A stretch of 64,000 bases of DNA, taken from positions 5,332,001 to 5,396,000 of the forward strand of contig NZ_JALN02000001.1 in assembly GCF_000559085.1 (NCBI RefSeq), in the 5' to 3' direction. The number at the start of each line of letters is the position of its first letter. Position 1 is the first letter of the stretch. Source of the DNA: Mycolicibacterium aromaticivorans JS19b1 = JCM 16368 (GTDB lineage Bacteria > Actinomycetota > Actinomycetes > Mycobacteriales > Mycobacteriaceae). The notes under the pieces were generated by a model. It had not been told where the DNA came from. It searched no databases and saw only the letters and a list, made by a program, of their open reading frames with translations. A program made the translations under genes and the position numbers. Below are positions 27,097 through 36,669 of this stretch, one piece after another.

Positions 27097-28938
27097 TCAA
27101 GCCATCGTGTAGCCGAGGTCTTTGAGGATGCCGATCTCGACCGGACTCAAATAGGTGGGGCCCCTTGACCCCTTCGGGTCGTTGGCGTTCATCAATTTGA
27201 TGTAGCGCGGATCGGCGGGGTTGTCCGTGACGTCGAAGTACGCGTCGTTGAGGTGGCTTACCGAACTGCCCTGTGCCCATTCGGCGGGGGTGTACAGAGG
27301 TACCGGTTTTCCGCCGAATGCGAGAGCTTCGTTCGGTCCGTAGAAGTACAGGCCGTTGTCGCCACCGGTCAGATTCGGATCGAATGTGTTGTTCCACTTA
27401 TATGTGGTCGGGTCGACTGCGGGTGTGAGGCTGCTATTGGTGATGAACTCGTCGAAGGTCGACCACGGTTCGTTCGGATCGGAGTTGTTGCCCGCTGAAG
27501 CGACGGTGGACAGGAATCCGTAGGCGTGCATCAGCTCGTGTATGACCGTCGAGTCGTAGTTGTATTGGTTGGCTCCGACCATTCCGTTGTATCCCCAGTT
27601 GTTGCTGAAGTTGATGTTGACGGTGCCGTCGGGGACTGGCTTGCCGTCTTTGGTCACCGAGGGCGAGCCTGTCTGGATCCGTGATTGCACCACCGTGGGG
27701 TAAAACCCAGCAGTGTTGCCGGTCAGGGGACTGTTGGCGGAAGCCAGATTATTGCCCGCTAGTCTCTGGGCAGTTGCGGTGATGGTCAACGTCACGTTCT
27801 GGGCGGGGACGACTTGGTCCGCCAGGTTGTAAGCGCCCCATTCGAGCCCGATTTCGGCCTTTTGACTCCACCGCTGCACACCCCACCAGTACCTCGTTTG
27901 ATCGAAGGTGAATGCATAGTTCACCGAGGGTGCGGTGCCCTGCTGAACGATGACCAAGGCTTCGGTGATGCCGTTACCGGTGGGATCGAGCACGTTGAAG
28001 GCCGGCTGGGCGGTGTCACGGGCTGCGACGATGAATGCGTCGCGACCGGTGAAGTCTGATCCCGGCGTGTAGCTGAAGGTGCCGTCCGGGTTGACGCTGA
28101 CCGTGCCGTTGACGGGGTTCTGCAGGACGCCGTACAACATCGGATCACTTTCGGGATCGACCGCGCCGAGACTTCCGGTGATCGTCCCGCTGAGCTGCCC
28201 AGTCGTCTGCGTCGGGTTTAGCGTGGGGGCCTGGTTGAAGAGGGTGCGCCGCAGTGTCAGCCACGCGCCCTGCAGGAAATCGGTGATCGGGTTCGTCGGA
28301 AGCGTGGACAGGCGTTTCGAGACGGCGTCGAGGAACCCGTAGATCACCCCGTCGATCCGCTGCTTCCACGACGGCGTTTGCACCGACGCGTAGCCCTTGT
28401 CCGACGGTGTCTCGTCAACAGGTGTCGATACCGCTGGCCCGGCGCTGGCTTGCCCGGCGGTGTCCGATGACGTGGCAACCGCCGCCGCCGTATGTGGCTG
28501 TGCACTGACCGCTGAGATGCCCTGTGCCGCCGACGACGCCGACTGCTGCGGTGTTGAGGTCACCGCGACACCGTCCACGACGGCCCGCGCGGATCTTGTC
28601 GAATGGACAACTACCGTGACCGATCGAGGACCCGCGCCGGGGCCGCTGGTTGCCCGAACCGAGCGCGCAGCCGGCGCAGATGCCGCCAAGTCCGGCGTCA
28701 GCCGACCCGACGAAGCGCGCTTGTACGCACTGGCCGGCGACGCAGTTGACGCGCTCGCCGAATCCGAGGGCCGACCAGCACCCACGTGCGATGCACCGCT
28801 GCCTGAATCGGCTGCCGCCACGCCCGATCCCGCCCACGCGGCGACACCCAATCCGACACCCGCGGCCCCCACACTCAGCCACTGCCGCACCGCAAAGCTC
28901 GACGATCGCCGCCTGCTTGAATTCGCCCCACTGTCCAT
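27097..28938 (-). CDS. exported zinc metalloprotease-like protein with cadherin/VCBS-like repeat
   Basis: This protein of about 613 aa has a signal peptide (QWLSVGAAGVGLGVAAWAG, cleavage near AAADS) and a Ser/Ala/Thr-rich linker. An Ig-like repeat follows (AVDPESDPMLYGVLQNP to VNPDGTFSYTPGSDFTG). The C-terminal domain carries HELMHAYGF, the HExxHxxG zinc site of metzincins, and ends LSPVEIGILKDLGYTM, as in M10-type proteases. It is probably secreted or surface-bound. GGGGGG lies 5 nt before ATG 28938, preferred over the in-frame start at 28989. The substrate is unknown. Confidence 0.82.
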   Translation of the reverse strand: MDSGANSSRRRSSSFAVRQWLSVGAAGVGLGVAAWAGSGVAAADSGSGASHVGAGRPSDSASASTASPASAYKRASSGRLTPDLAASAPAARSVRATSGPGAGPRSVTVVVHSTRSARAVVDGVAVTSTPQQSASSAAQGISAVSAQPHTAAAVATSSDTAGQASAGPAVSTPVDETPSDKGYASVQTPSWKQRIDGVIYGFLDAVSKRLSTLPTNPITDFLQGAWLTLRRTLFNQAPTLNPTQTTGQLSGTITGSLGAVDPESDPMLYGVLQNPVNGTVSVNPDGTFSYTPGSDFTGRDAFIVAARDTAQPAFNVLDPTGNGITEALVIVQQGTAPSVNYAFTFDQTRYWWGVQRWSQKAEIGLEWGAYNLADQVVPAQNVTLTITATAQRLAGNNLASANSPLTGNTAGFYPTVVQSRIQTGSPSVTKDGKPVPDGTVNINFSNNWGYNGMVGANQYNYDSTVIHELMHAYGFLSTVASAGNNSDPNEPWSTFDEFITNSSLTPAVDPTTYKWNNTFDPNLTGGDNGLYFYGPNEALAFGGKPVPLYTPAEWAQGSSVSHLNDAYFDVTDNPADPRYIKLMNANDPKGSRGPTYLSPVEIGILKDLGYTMA

Positions 28939-29347
28939 CACGACCCCCCTTGCACACGCTGTCGACAACTGACTGCTGCAATAGTGCACACCACCAACGC
29001 CCCATGCGGGCCGTTCCGATAACTCTCACAGCTAACGAATTACTGCGAGGCGTCTCGCGGGCGGTGAGGCACAAATCCAATTCGCCGGTGACCCGCAATG
29101 GCGGACGCGCTTGCAGGCGCCGGTCGTCTCATCGGCCTTGTCATGTCGATAACGGTGACCTCTTCAGCGGGCTCGATCCACTCTGGACCCCAAAGTAGTC
29201 GGCAGCGGAAGAGGGGCGTTCGCGGCATCTTGGTCCTACTTTCGCTCTTGGGCGTTGTACGCCAACAAGATTCGTTGTCGTGATGTGCAGTCGTAGTGAA
29301 ACCGATCCGTTACCGGTCCGACCGCACTACCGAAACGGGATGGGTCT
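28939..29347. other. intergenic region, no gene seen
   Basis: About 409 bp lie upstream of the metalloprotease and downstream of the LLM pseudogene. It presumably carries the metalloprotease promoter; no motif stands out. Confidence 0.45.
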
Positions 29348-29655
29348 TCATGCTGGGTAGTCGTTAGCGGCGGGTTTGCTGATGCCGATGAACAGGGGAG
29401 TGGCGGCACGTTTGGCGACGTCGAACAGGCGTCGGCATTGCACGGAATGACCTCGTCACCAAGGCGTTTCACCCATCCGGCCGGGTCCGGGTTGCCGGGG
29501 AAGGGGCCGGAGTTGAGGAGGCCAAAGCCCAGGTTCGCGTACTGCTCGGCGCTGCGCAGGTGGCCATCGACGTCGACGAACGGATCGGCTGCGAAAGTTG
29601 CGGTCAACCGAATGTCGGGGCGACGCGCGGCCGCGGTCAGCCAGGCGGTCTCCGT
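29348..29655 (-). pseudogene. remnant of an LLM-class oxidoreductase C-terminus
   Basis: Two frames read consecutively on the minus strand look like the end of an LLM (F420-type) oxidoreductase. The first (29655-29443) gives AARRPDIRLTATFAADPFVD and YANLGFGLLNSGPFPGNPD up to LGDEVIP. The second (29440-29348) continues RRLFDVAKRAATPLFIGI to a stop. One frameshift near 29443 separates them. The N-terminal two thirds are missing. This is a decayed gene, next to the start of the ferredoxin reductase operon. Confidence 0.65.
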
Positions 29656-29799
29656 GGTGGCGGGTGTTGCTCGTCGCCACCGTCGTGGAACGAGATGCGA
29701 CTTGTCTGTGAGAACCGGCGAAGCGGTTTCGCCGGCCACTGTTAGGGGCAACCCGGGTCAGGGTTGTGGTGTGGCTCACAACGGAGAAGGGGGGACGGG

Positions 29800-30897
29800 A
29801 TGGCTGAAAGAGGTGCGCAGCCACCAGTGCCACGTGGCCGTCGGCTGTTCCTGAAGGCGGTACGGCATCTCTTCAGTCCGCTGCGCCCGGATGACTACTT
29901 GGAGATGGTGAATCCGCTGTGGACGACCAAGGAGTTGCGGGGCCGAGTGGAACGCGTCGAAGCGCAAGGCTCTGAGGCGGTGAGTGTGTTAATTCGGCCG
30001 AGCTATGACTGGCCGGGTCACAAGCCGGGACAGTATGTGCGTCTCGGTCTGGTCATCGACGGTCGCTATCACTGGCGCGCGTATTCGCTGACGTCTGATC
30101 CCCAGCCCGAGGACGGGTTGATCAGCGTTACGCCGAAGAAAGTCGACAGCGGTGTGGTTTCGCCGTATCTGGTGACGAAGATCGAGCCCGGTGAATTGGT
30201 GCGACTCGGCGATGTCGAAGGGGTCTTCACGCTGCCTGAGCCGGTGCCGGCTAAGTCGCTGTTCATTAGCGCCGGCAGCGGGATCACCCCGATCATCAGT
30301 ATGTTGCGCAGCCTCGACCACCGCGGTGAGCTCGGCGATGTCGTGGTCATGCACTCCGACCGGTGCCGCGAGCACGTCATGTTCCTGGATGTGCTGGAGG
30401 ATCTCGATCGCCGCAACGAGATCATGCGATTTGATCTTCGCCTCACCGCCGAACGCGGTCGGTTGGCGCCCGGCGAGCTCGACCAGTTGTGTCCGGACTG
30501 GCGCGAGCGGGAAGCGTTCTGTTCGGGCCCGGGTGAGCTACTCGACGGTCTGATCGATTTCTGGCAGCGCAACGGCGACCCCGACCGGCTGCACTACGAA
30601 CGATTCCAACCCAAGATTGGCGGCAACCCCGGTGACGGAAAAGGCGGGAAAGTGTCGTTCACCGACAGCGACGTCTCGGTCGATTGTGATAGTGGCACAC
30701 CGATATTAGAGGCCGGGGAACAGGCCGGGATCAACCTGGCTTACGGCTGCCGCATCGGCATCTGCCACACCTATGTGGGGACAGTGAAGTCAGGCAAGGT
30801 GCGTGATCTGCGCTCAGGTGACGTCATCGAACCGACGGGTCAGGACGTCCGGATCTGCATTCACACCGCCGAGGGCGATGTGGAAATTGAACTGTGA
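29800..30897 (+). CDS. ferredoxin reductase (FAD/NAD plus C-terminal 2Fe-2S domain), desaturase partner
   Basis: This 365-aa flavoprotein has FAD binding in GQYVRLGLVIDGRYHWRAYS (RxYS), NAD binding in FISAGSGITPIISMLR, and a plant-type ferredoxin domain at the C-terminus. The layout matches Rv3230c, which feeds electrons to DesA3; the desaturase gene follows by 15 bp. The cluster loop reads YGCRIGICHTY: the third ligand of the CX4CX2C motif is Tyr (TAT at 30772-30774). A fourth Cys is present in RICIH. Cluster loss or change is therefore possible. ATG 29800 is preceded by a purine-rich site; GTG 29764 is less likely. Confidence 0.9.
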   Translation: MAERGAQPPVPRGRRLFLKAVRHLFSPLRPDDYLEMVNPLWTTKELRGRVERVEAQGSEAVSVLIRPSYDWPGHKPGQYVRLGLVIDGRYHWRAYSLTSDPQPEDGLISVTPKKVDSGVVSPYLVTKIEPGELVRLGDVEGVFTLPEPVPAKSLFISAGSGITPIISMLRSLDHRGELGDVVVMHSDRCREHVMFLDVLEDLDRRNEIMRFDLRLTAERGRLAPGELDQLCPDWREREAFCSGPGELLDGLIDFWQRNGDPDRLHYERFQPKIGGNPGDGKGGKVSFTDSDVSVDCDSGTPILEAGEQAGINLAYGCRIGICHTYVGTVKSGKVRDLRSGDVIEPTGQDVRICIHTAEGDVEIEL

Positions 30898-30912
30898 TCG
30901 GAAGGAATCTCC

Positions 30913-32301
30913 ATGACCAGCAGCGTCGAGAGCCCACTTGGGCGTCTGACCGATCGAGAGCTGGAGAAGCTCGCCAAGGAGTTCGACGCAATCCACGACG
31001 AGGTGTTCGCCGAACTCGGTGACCGCGATCGCCGCTACATCAAATCGGTGATCACTGCGCAGCGCCAGATCGTGGTTGTCGGCCGCGTGTTGTTACTCGC
31101 CTCCCGGTCGAAGACCGCATGGGTCCTCGGTACGGCGTGTCTGAGCATGGCGAAGATCCTGGAGAACATGGAGCTGGGCCACAATATCCTGCACGGCCAA
31201 TGGGATTGGATGAACGACCCCGATGTTCATTCCTCGGTGTGGGACTGGGATACCGCGTCCACCGCCAAGGCCTGGAAGCACTCTCACAACTACATTCACC
31301 ACACCTACACCAACATCCTGGGCAAGGACCGCGATCTCGGTTACGAAATCATGCGCATCGACCCCAACCAGCCCTGGCACCCCGTATGGCTGGCGCAGCC
31401 GCTGTTCAACTTCCTGCTGATGATGCTTTTCGAGTGGGGAGTTGCGGTGCACGACATCGACTTTCGTGCCGCGCAGCGAGGTGAGAAGCCGTGGTCCGAG
31501 GTGCGCTCGGAGTTGAAGGGCATCTCGGGGAAGGCCCGGGCGCAGATCGTCAAGGACTACCTGGGTTGGCCGGCCATCAGCGCTGGAGCCTTCGGCCTGG
31601 CGCAGCTTGCGTTGCGAGGCCGGATCGGCCAGCCGGCCCAGTCGCGTCTCGGCCGGCGGATACGTCAGGTATCCGGGGGCCGGTTGGGTTCAACGGCACG
31701 CCTGCTCGACCGGGTAGTGCCCGGCGTGGAGAGCACGTTTCTTCGTACGCTGGGCGCCGACCTGTTGGCCAACCTAATCCGCAACATCTGGGCGCACTCG
31801 ATCATCTTCTGCGGCCATTTTCCGGACCAGACCTACACGTTCACCGAGGAAGAGGTCGCCGACGAAACCCGCGGCGGCTGGTACGTGCGGCAACTGGTCG
31901 GTGCCGCCAACATCGAGGGCAGCCCGCTGTTCCACATCGTCAGCGGGAATCTCGGTTATCAGGTCGAGCACCACCTGTATCCGGACATGCCCAGCAGCCG
32001 CTACTCGGAGATCGCGCCGAAGGTCAAAGAGATCTGCCAGCGCTACCAACTGCCGTACAACTCGGGGCGGTTCTCCAAGCAATTGTTTTCGGTGCACCGC
32101 ACCGTCTTTCGGTTATCCTTCCCGGGCGGAAAGCCCCGCCCCAAGCCCGGCCCTTACCGCGGTGAAAGCGCCAGCGCTCCGGCAGGTCCGAGTGAAGCGA
32201 ATCGCTTCCGGGAGCGAGTTCCCGCCGAGCATCCGGACGCCGGACCTGAGCACGTGTCCGGGGGTGTGGCTGTCGAACCGCCACGGCGCGGCAATGATTG
32301 A
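30913..32301 (+). CDS. membrane fatty-acid (acyl-CoA) desaturase, DesA3-like
   Basis: This 462-aa protein has three His boxes for a diiron site: GHNILHGQ, HSHNYIHHTYTN and GYQVEHHLYPDMPS. Hydrophobic segments lie between them. The family inserts a cis double bond in long-chain acyl-CoA at the membrane, using electrons from a reductase like the one encoded just upstream. GGAAGGA lies about 6 nt before the ATG. The last 60 residues are Pro/Gly-rich and look unstructured. Confidence 0.93.
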   Translation: MTSSVESPLGRLTDRELEKLAKEFDAIHDEVFAELGDRDRRYIKSVITAQRQIVVVGRVLLLASRSKTAWVLGTACLSMAKILENMELGHNILHGQWDWMNDPDVHSSVWDWDTASTAKAWKHSHNYIHHTYTNILGKDRDLGYEIMRIDPNQPWHPVWLAQPLFNFLLMMLFEWGVAVHDIDFRAAQRGEKPWSEVRSELKGISGKARAQIVKDYLGWPAISAGAFGLAQLALRGRIGQPAQSRLGRRIRQVSGGRLGSTARLLDRVVPGVESTFLRTLGADLLANLIRNIWAHSIIFCGHFPDQTYTFTEEEVADETRGGWYVRQLVGAANIEGSPLFHIVSGNLGYQVEHHLYPDMPSSRYSEIAPKVKEICQRYQLPYNSGRFSKQLFSVHRTVFRLSFPGGKPRPKPGPYRGESASAPAGPSEANRFRERVPAEHPDAGPEHVSGGVAVEPPRRGND

Positions 32302-32525
32302 GCTCGCCGTTGGAACGTCAGATCCTGTGCAGGCCGGCGGTGGGCCGCGTCGTGGCCCAAATGCAGCTCGATCAGGAGGATATCGGCCAGAGCTCTTTGT
32401 GTGTGCCCCGAGTCGCTGAGCAGCGAGCGTTCGCGCGGACGAAACTTGCTTCGGTAGGGGCGATTTCCTGCTGTCTGGTCGAGCAGTCTCACATGGATGT
32501 CACCTGGCGATAACCCGCGATCCGT

Positions 32526-32538
32526 ACAGTCGGACTGT
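32526..32538. promoter_or_regulatory. 13-bp palindrome overlapping a start codon
   Basis: ACAGTC-G-GACTGT ends inside GTG 32537 of the next gene. It could be an operator or chance. Confidence 0.3.
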
Positions 32539-32986
32539 GCCCTATGAGTTACCCGAGCGGGCCGAACAATTCGGTGTCCGCCAGCTCCTGCATCGCGCTC
32601 TGAGCTGCGCCAAGCTGCCGCCCGCCACAGCGATGATAGGCCCGGCGACTCGGGCGGCGATCGCCGCCGTCGCCGAGCATCATCCGGATGCGACCGTTGA
32701 GCACATCGTTGCCGTGTACGACGCCCACGCTCTCGAGCAGCGCGAGCTGCCCATTGCCGAACGGCACGCAGCACTCGGTGATCCGCGCGGCGCCCGCGCA
32801 CTCGATTTCGCAGCAACCGACACGCTGATCACCCAGTTGACCATCACGTATCCGAGCATCTCCCGCGCTGTCATCACCGAGATCGTCGAGGAGCTCCAAA
32901 CGGCGCTCGGCGACCTCCACCTGCACGGCCTCGACCTGCTGCGTATCGAATACGAAGCCCACCAGAGGCTGGCTCGAGCACAGTGA
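32537..32986 (+). CDS. hypothetical helical protein
   Basis: This protein of about 149 aa is predicted largely alpha-helical (long Ala/Leu/Glu runs such as PATRAAIAAVAEHH and AVITEIVEELQTALG). It has no signal peptide and no membrane helix. Codon use is like the neighbours and the antisense frame is less convincing. I do not recognise the family. Confidence 0.5.
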   Translation: MPYELPERAEQFGVRQLLHRALSCAKLPPATAMIGPATRAAIAAVAEHHPDATVEHIVAVYDAHALEQRELPIAERHAALGDPRGARALDFAATDTLITQLTITYPSISRAVITEIVEELQTALGDLHLHGLDLLRIEYEAHQRLARAQ

Positions 32987-33215
32987 CCCGCCGGATTGCG
33001 GCCGGTGCAGCCCAGGCGCGTCGTGGTCGAGCTTTTCGCCGCCCCAAACGGGCAAGGGGCATAGCGGACCGGGATTGAGGGCTCCCGGGCAGCCCGTCTC
33101 AGGCCGAACGCGATCGCGACGGGGCGACGAGTGCGGCCATGTCGCGACGATCTCAGTTATGCAAACGTACTGCAGCATGGCCGCGCCGCAGGGGACGATC
33201 TCCGCAAAATCGCTC

Positions 33216-33221
33216 TAGTGT
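33216..33221 (+). promoter_or_regulatory. -10 box upstream of the CBM2 gene
   Basis: TAGTGT lies 8 nt before ATG 33230, compatible with a leaderless or very short leader transcript. Confidence 0.35.
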
Positions 33222-33229
33222 TTGCGATC

Positions 33230-33661
33230 ATGCCCCGACTGAATAGCTACGGGAGTCGCTGGCGCGCGGCACTTCACCTGACCGCTGCGGTCGTGGTCGT
33301 GCTGGTGGCCCTGGGACTCCGAGCCGCGCCGGCGGCTCACGCGGGTGTAGCGACGGCGCAGCTGTCGGTGACATCGACATGGCAGACCGGTTTCATCGCA
33401 CGCTTCGTCATCACCAACCCGACGACCGCACCGCTCGCGGACTGGAAGCTGGAATTCGACTTGCCGGCGGGCGAATCAATCCTGCACAGCTGGAATAGTG
33501 CCGTCACGAACTATGGCACTCACTACGTTCTTACCCCGGCGAACTGGAATCGCATCATCGCTCCGGGTGGCACAGCCACCGGGGGTTTCCGCGGTGTGCT
33601 GAGTGGGACTTACTCACCACCCGTGAACTGCGTCCTGACTGGACAGTCCTATTGCGTCTGA
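33230..33661 (+). CDS. secreted family 2 carbohydrate-binding module (CBM2) protein
   Basis: This 143-aa protein has a signal peptide (LHLTAAVVVVLVALGL, cleavage after AHA near residue 37) and one CBM2-like beta-sandwich. Landmarks are STWQTGFIARFVITNP, DWKLEFDLPAG, the surface Trp in SWNSAVTNYGTHY and ANWNRIIAPGG, and a C-terminal Cys pair. CBM2 modules bind cellulose or chitin. No catalytic domain is attached, so it is a lone binding protein. Confidence 0.85.
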   Translation: MPRLNSYGSRWRAALHLTAAVVVVLVALGLRAAPAAHAGVATAQLSVTSTWQTGFIARFVITNPTTAPLADWKLEFDLPAGESILHSWNSAVTNYGTHYVLTPANWNRIIAPGGTATGGFRGVLSGTYSPPVNCVLTGQSYCV

Positions 33662-34015
33662 GCGCGTGGTGACTCGGTCGTCAAGTACTCGGCCATCGAG
33701 ATGGGCAGACGACGTTGCGACACTCCGGTTAACTCTGACTTAATCCGCCTGGCCTGACCCGCTCGGTCGAATCCAGCGCTAATGAGAGTGTTACGGCCCA
33801 CGTTGCAGGCGGGAAGGCTCGACAAGATCATGGCGACGAGGAAACGGCACAACCCGAGCAGGTTGTGGGTGTGCAACTACCCGAGTTGATTGACGCCACT
33901 GTCAATAACCTGTCAATCGTCCCCGCGGCCTATCGAGTCGCTATCAACAGGTGTAGCAACTAATTGCAACCGGCGACGGGTCGGGTTTTCGAACGCTCAG
34001 TTCGGGGGGTGCAGC
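33662..34015. other. intergenic region, no gene assigned
   Basis: These 354 bp lie between the CBM2 gene and the IS-interrupted gene. A minus-strand frame at 33649-33876 (75 aa, ending in SMAEYLTTESPRAQTQ) is open but is not recognised. Confidence 0.4.
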
Positions 34016-35440
34016 ATGGCTGCTGGACAAGGCAAACACGCGTCCGCCAAACCGAAGTCTGTCAAGGGCGGCAAGGGATGTCATGGTCATCGCCCGCATC
34101 GCCCGCATCGCCGCCCGCAACCTTTCGCCTGGCTGGGGGCCGGTGCGATCACCCTTGGTGTAGGCGCGGCGCTAGCAGCCAGCGGATCCGGTGTCGCGCA
34201 TGCCGATACGGGCGGTATGGGCGGTTCCAGGCCGAACCATGCCAACAGTCCCATCTCGGATAACGGTTCATCGAGAGGGACACGTCCGTCGTCGAATCGC
34301 ACTCCGCTAATGGTCGACGCCAACAGCCGACATCTTCGTCCCAGCTCGCAAACCTTTGGCAGCAGCCTTCCCACTATCTCTACCGCTGCAAGCACACCAC
34401 CATTGCAGTCTGCTGTCACAACGATGCCTACTGCCGCCACCAGTCGCACGGCCACCGCCCAAGAATCAAAGGGGAACCCTCTCGGAGACTTCGGCGCTTT
34501 CTTCGGAAATATTGCGAGTTCGTCGAGCTTCATCGTTGAAACTCTCGTTCCATACGTGCAGAACATCGCGAAAACATCTGTGCAGATAGCGCAGGGGCAA
34601 CAAGTACCCAAAGGTATCGTTGCCGAGTCAGTCGACTGGGCCAATGCCGATATCGGCTTGGTAGGACTTGCATTGTCACTGCCTGCGTTGTCCTCAGATG
34701 TTGCCGAATTTAAACAGGCAAATAATCGATGGGATCAGTTCCAAGCCGGGATGTCTCTTGCCGGAGACGCAGCCCCATTCGTGTTCACCGGCGCCGGCGC
34801 CGCCGCTGGCACTGTGGTCCAGGGCGCCATCGGTGGCCTGCTGGGCGCCGGGGTAGGCGGGCTCGTCGGCGGAGTCGAAGGGATCGCAAAAGGCGTCTAT
34901 GACGTCACAGTAAACGGCGCAAGCCTCGCCGCAGGCGTTGCGGACTTTGACAATGCCGTCAGCGCCAACGTCAATGTCTACGGTAGTGCAGGTGCTGCCA
35001 TTGGAGGCATCACCGGTTTTTGGGAGGGGTCCATCGCCGGTTGCACCATGGGCACGGCGGTTTCACTCAACCTATTCCTCGGTAAAGAAGTCCTGAAAGG
35101 CGCAAATTACCTGGCTGGGGCCATTGGCGGCCAAGGTCAGCCCAATCCCACTCCGCCTCCGACCGACGCCCCTGTCGCAGGTACGCCCGTAGTTAATGCT
35201 GCTGATTCGACCACCGGAGTGGTGACCGGCACAGCTGTATTCACCGACCCAAACGGTGCGGCTCTCACCTACAGTGTGACGACCAAGCCCACTCAAGGAG
35301 CAGTGGCGATCAACGCCACTACGGGAGATTTCACCTTTACCCCGAAGTCAGACGCGACAGGCACTAAGGATCAATTCGTCGTTACCGCTGACAACGGTCA
35401 GAGGGGCCTTGCCCCCATGTAGTGGACACGGGATTTGTGG

Positions 35441-36340
35441 TTATGCGGCTTCGGGCAGCGTAGCCGGTGTCAGGTTCCTTTCGTAGGTCGCGGGGCTGGA
35501 ATGACGGCAGTAGGAGTGCCGTCGTGTGGTGTTGTAGCGGGCCAGCCACCGAAAGACCTCACGGCGGCAGATCGCCGCGTCCGGCCAGCAGGCACGGTCT
35601 TGCAGAATCTCGCGCTTGAGGGCGGCGTTGAACGATTCGGCCAACGCGTTATCGGCACTTGACCCCACCGCACCCATCGACTGGACGACCCCCAGATCGC
35701 GGCAGAGATTCGCGAAATCCCGTGAGGTGTACTGACTTCCATGATCTGCATGGAATATTGCACCAGCCAGTGAACCCCGCAGTGCAGCAGCGGCTTTGAG
35801 CGCATCGATGACCAGTTCGGTGCGCATGTGATCGGCGATCGCCCACCCGGCGACCCGCCGTGAACAGCAGTCGATCACGGTGGCCAGGTACAGGTTGGCG
35901 CCGGTCGCCAATGGCAAGTAGGTGATGTCGCCGACGTAACGGGTGTTGACCTGCGCGGCGGTGAAATCGCGTTTGAGCAGGTCGGGGACCTTCTGGTTCG
36001 CCGGGTCCGCCACGGTCGTCTTGACCCGACGTCGGCGTCGATAACCGGCGATCCCGGCGCCGCGCATCACCCGAGCCACCCGCTTGTGGTTGACCCGCTG
36101 CCCCTCGGGCGCACCGTCGTTGAGCTCGGCGGTGATCCGCGGCGCCCCGTAGGTGTTGTCCTCGTCGTGGACGGCGCGGATACGCTCGGCCAGCGCCTCG
36201 TCAGCAGCCCGACGGGCCGCTCGTCCGTCAGCACCGGCCAACCACGCGTAGAACGACGAACGCGCAACCTCGACGACTGCGCAGAGCCACTTCACCTCGA
36301 AGGCGTGCAGGTGGTCGGCGACAAACTGAAAGCGGCTCAC
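35441..36340 (-). CDS. IS3-family transposase OrfB (integrase catalytic domain)
   Basis: This 299-aa protein has an HTH_21 region (IRAVHDEDNTYGAPRI) and an rve integrase core. The DDE residues are Asp in YVGDITYLPL, Asp in FHADHGSQYTS and Glu in ALAESFNAALKRE. It starts at a GTG that overlaps the orfA stop (GTGA), so it is made by coupling or by programmed frameshift with OrfA. All catalytic residues are present, so the element may be active. Confidence 0.94.
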   Translation of the reverse strand: MSRFQFVADHLHAFEVKWLCAVVEVARSSFYAWLAGADGRAARRAADEALAERIRAVHDEDNTYGAPRITAELNDGAPEGQRVNHKRVARVMRGAGIAGYRRRRRVKTTVADPANQKVPDLLKRDFTAAQVNTRYVGDITYLPLATGANLYLATVIDCCSRRVAGWAIADHMRTELVIDALKAAAALRGSLAGAIFHADHGSQYTSRDFANLCRDLGVVQSMGAVGSSADNALAESFNAALKREILQDRACWPDAAICRREVFRWLARYNTTRRHSYCRHSSPATYERNLTPATLPEAA

Positions 36341-36669
36341 CAGTTCGTCTCCCCGGCGAAATATTTGGCCGCCGACCGCAAGATGTCACGCTCGGTGGAC
36401 AACCGCGCCTCGGTGGCGCGTAACGCCTTGACCTCACTGCGGAGGCGGGCCAGCTCCTGCTCAGGGCTCTCGGCCCCTAGCACAGGCTCGGCCACTACGA
36501 CACCGCGGCGGTGCCGAATCGGCACCCCGGCCGACTTGCACCACGCCGAGAGCGTGGCCTCGCTGACACCGAGCTCGGCAGCGATCTGGGCGATCGTCGC
36601 GCCCTCGGTGTCCCGGTAGAGCGCGACCGCGTCACGCTTGAACTCATCGGGGTAATTTTTCCTTGCCAT
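36337..36669 (-). CDS. IS3-family transposase OrfA (HTH_Tnp_1)
   Basis: This 110-aa protein has a helix-turn-helix (YPDEFKRDAVALYRDTEG, then ELGVSEATLSAWCKSAGV) and a C-terminal leucine-rich coiled coil (SPEQELARLRSEVKALRATE). It binds the element ends and pairs with OrfB. Its stop overlaps the orfB start by 4 bp. Confidence 0.93.
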   Translation of the reverse strand: MARKNYPDEFKRDAVALYRDTEGATIAQIAAELGVSEATLSAWCKSAGVPIRHRRGVVVAEPVLGAESPEQELARLRSEVKALRATEARLSTERDILRSAAKYFAGETNW

